Shown here: positions 62,459 through 64,000 of the stretch, piece by piece
Position numbering within the stretch: position 1 is the stretch's first letter
Layout: every line of letters begins with the position of its first letter
Assembly (NCBI RefSeq): GCF_009733815.1
Contig: NZ_WNXY01000008.1
Coordinates: 62,001 to 126,000 of the forward strand
Length of the DNA stretch: 64,000 nt
Direction of reading: 5' to 3'
Source: Pseudactinotalea suaedae
Lineage (GTDB): Bacteria > Actinomycetota > Actinomycetes > Actinomycetales > Beutenbergiaceae
Notes under the pieces: model-generated
The model's input: the letters and a program-made list of their open reading frames with translations, nothing else
Databases searched by the model: none
What the model was told of the DNA's origin: nothing
Program-made: the position numbers and the translations under genes

Positions 62459-63802
62459 ATGCCCAGCCCCCTTATGCTCAGCGTCCTCAATGTAGGGGAT
62501 GGCGCCTGCTCAGTCATAGCCGATAACGAGGGCGAGCATCTGGTATTGGACTGTGGGTCGTGGCGCTCGGGCGGCGCCCTGCAGGCACAGATCCTCGCTT
62601 ACTCCCTAGGTCGGCGGCTGTCAAAGGTAACCACGCTTGTGGTGTCCCACTTCGACGCCGACCACTGGAAGGGGCTTAGAGCGCTGCCGACCGTGGCTCA
62701 GAGGGCGCACCTGCCAAAGCAGATCGCGATCCGGTATCCCGGCCTGTCCCGGGTCGGCCGGGAGACGACAGCGGCCTTCATGGCTCTGCGGATGGTCGAC
62801 GACGGCGTCAGCCTTCGTGCTCAGGACCTGATTGGCGCCTGGCGCCCAGTGGCCGAGGTCGATGCGCAGCCGATGTTCGCCGGCGAGCAGCTCGAGCTGG
62901 GAGATCAGACCTTCGATGTTGTTTGGCCACCACGCATTCTGCCCGACTCTTGGTCGCGGGCCGCGCGCCGGACGTTGGAGGAACTGTCAGCGCTTGCGGA
63001 AGACTTACCTGAACTCAAGCGAGCGCTCAACGAGGCCTATGAGGACGCATGGTCGGGTGCTGTCGGAGACGAGACTACCGACGGTCCAACCGGCGGCGGA
63101 CCCAACCAGGTATTCGAGGAGCCTTTTGAACATGAAGGGCACGACGGGTATCTGGGCGGACTAAATGAGGCCCAGCGCGCGCGGGTCGAGGGGGACGTCG
63201 CCTGGGACCTCGCCGCCAACGGGGTTTGGGGCGAGGCGCCGTTGCCAGAGTGGCCTCACGGCTCTGAACTGCCCGAGCATAATGCGAAAGGCGGCATGGA
63301 TCGGATTGACCTCGATGGGCAGGCAAACGGTTTGGCCTCGGACTACATGGCACCGGAGTTCTCGGTCGACGAGGAGTCGATCCCAGAGCCGCGCAGCGGC
63401 CTCGGTCAGACGGGGCACACCGAGTTGTTCGGCCCGGGCTCTGCCTTTACCGAGCACCGCGATAGGCTTCGCGACCTGGCTCGCAGGTTGGGCGTGCTCA
63501 ACAACCACCTGAGCTTGGTGCTGATTCACCAGGAAGCCGGTTTCGTCGCCCTCGGAGATGTTAAGGGGTGGTCGCTGCAGCACGTGTCGGGTCAACTACG
63601 CAAGATCGGTCCGATGTACAGTTTGGCCCTGGCTCCGCATCACGGCACCGTGAGGATGCCGTCCGACTTCCCGCACGTATGCATGTGCGTTCTGCAGTGT
63701 GGGCCGTCGCACGCCCTTAGATCCGATCGCCATGTGAACAGTCACCAGTGCGAAGCCTTCTTTGCGACCGAGGTGAGCGGGAACCTGTACAGATGCCTCT
63801 AA
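62459..63802 (+). CDS. MBL-fold metallo-hydrolase with large acidic insert
   Basis: A 447-residue ComEC-like MBL protein. VLNVGDGACSVI and VLDCGSW open the fold, H64-FDAD-H69 is the metal motif, and PHHGT comes near the end. Between them, about residues 160-320, lies a long acidic, Gly-rich insert absent from the MBL protein at 26621. No membrane helices. Last intact gene of the island. ATG at 62459, or 62474. Confidence 0.75.
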   Translation: MPSPLMLSVLNVGDGACSVIADNEGEHLVLDCGSWRSGGALQAQILAYSLGRRLSKVTTLVVSHFDADHWKGLRALPTVAQRAHLPKQIAIRYPGLSRVGRETTAAFMALRMVDDGVSLRAQDLIGAWRPVAEVDAQPMFAGEQLELGDQTFDVVWPPRILPDSWSRAARRTLEELSALAEDLPELKRALNEAYEDAWSGAVGDETTDGPTGGGPNQVFEEPFEHEGHDGYLGGLNEAQRARVEGDVAWDLAANGVWGEAPLPEWPHGSELPEHNAKGGMDRIDLDGQANGLASDYMAPEFSVDEESIPEPRSGLGQTGHTELFGPGSAFTEHRDRLRDLARRLGVLNNHLSLVLIHQEAGFVALGDVKGWSLQHVSGQLRKIGPMYSLALAPHHGTVRMPSDFPHVCMCVLQCGPSHALRSDRHVNSHQCEAFFATEVSGNLYRCL

Positions 63803-63812
63803 TAGGGACTCG

Positions 63813-64000
63813 CGCGGTCTCGTCGTGCCTGGGTACGGCTGGCGCCACCATCCCGCCGTCAAGATGTGGGCCGCTCGCCTCGGGGCCCTTGGCCGCTACG
63901 GAATCACCTGCTGCGAGGTCTGGCTGGCCCGCGGCTACGCCGACACCTGCGCGGCCACCATCGCCGCCGACGTCGCCTCCGCTGGCGTCGCCACGATCCG
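63813..64000 (+). pseudogene. 5'-truncated MSMEG_6728-type gene
   Basis: The + strand encodes RGLVVPGYGWRHHPAVKMW, then RYGITCCEVW and DTCAAT, which match the body of MSMEG_6728-family proteins (distant pyrimidine-dimer glycosylase relatives). The ~40 N-terminal residues of the family, with the LGKQRVE block, are missing: upstream is the MBL gene. The frame runs off the window. Confidence 0.7.

Noticed and set aside
1-64000. CRISPR array or insertion sequence
   Set aside because: No regularly spaced repeats, transposase or paired terminal inverted repeats were seen.

Overview
The window is high-GC DNA (roughly 70% by eye) with GTG and TTG starts, stop/start overlaps between genes and actinobacterial families (Eis-type acetyltransferase, SigG-like and ECF42 sigma factors, DUF2510, an MSMEG_6728-type protein). 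It is most likely chromosomal DNA of an actinobacterium, perhaps a Micrococcales or Nocardioides relative. No rRNA, tRNA, CRISPR array or recognisable transposase was seen.

1-13.5 kb: a DeoR regulator cut by the window edge, an Eis-type acetyltransferase, an MNT/HEPN toxin-antitoxin pair, an alpha/beta hydrolase, and a beta-lactam-sensing locus (MecA-like penicillin-binding lipoprotein divergent from a LysR regulator and a cytoplasmic serine SxxK protein, with a near-perfect LysR operator between them). A TetR-led operon follows (MazG-like, SDR, GyrI-like, hydrolase), then an ABC-2 exporter.

13.5-24.3 kb: a LolA-like lipoprotein carrier, two tandem paralogous unknown proteins, a pRiA4b ORF-3 protein, an orphan VapC, glutaminase and a DUF433/DUF5615 toxin-antitoxin pair. 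This stretch holds a 41-bp direct repeat and at least two fragments of toxin-antitoxin genes. An MFS/SDR divergent pair, a SigG-like sigma factor with a SnoaL partner, and an ArsR-SRPBCC fusion follow.

24.3-31.4 kb: a Fic gene plus the 3' end of a sigma-factor gene has been tandemly duplicated around a lower-GC insert. The insert encodes an MBL-fold hydrolase overlapping a four-helix membrane protein, a candidate two-gene conflict or stress module. The second Fic copy is dead (catalytic His replaced by Gln). The intact ECF42 sigma factor and its DGPF/YCII partner come next.

31.4-40.2 kb: a GH1 glycosidase with its sugar ABC importer and LacI repressor, a polytopic membrane protein, and three overlapping genes for single-helix anchored proteins.

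40.3-63.8 kb: a large defence island. AIPR diverges from a tightly coupled operon: SNF2 helicase, large N6-adenine DNA methyltransferase, small double-DUF2510 protein, 2128-residue DUF1998 helicase with a nuclease-like tail, UvrD helicase with a RelE/ParE-like N-terminus, and a HEPN protein with CBS-like repeats. Beyond it lie an OGG-fold glycosylase, a decayed HTH gene and a second MBL-fold hydrolase. The composition recalls class 1 DISARM and Druantia but matches neither. The island ends by replacing the 5' end of an MSMEG_6728-type gene, giving a probable right boundary near 63.81 kb.
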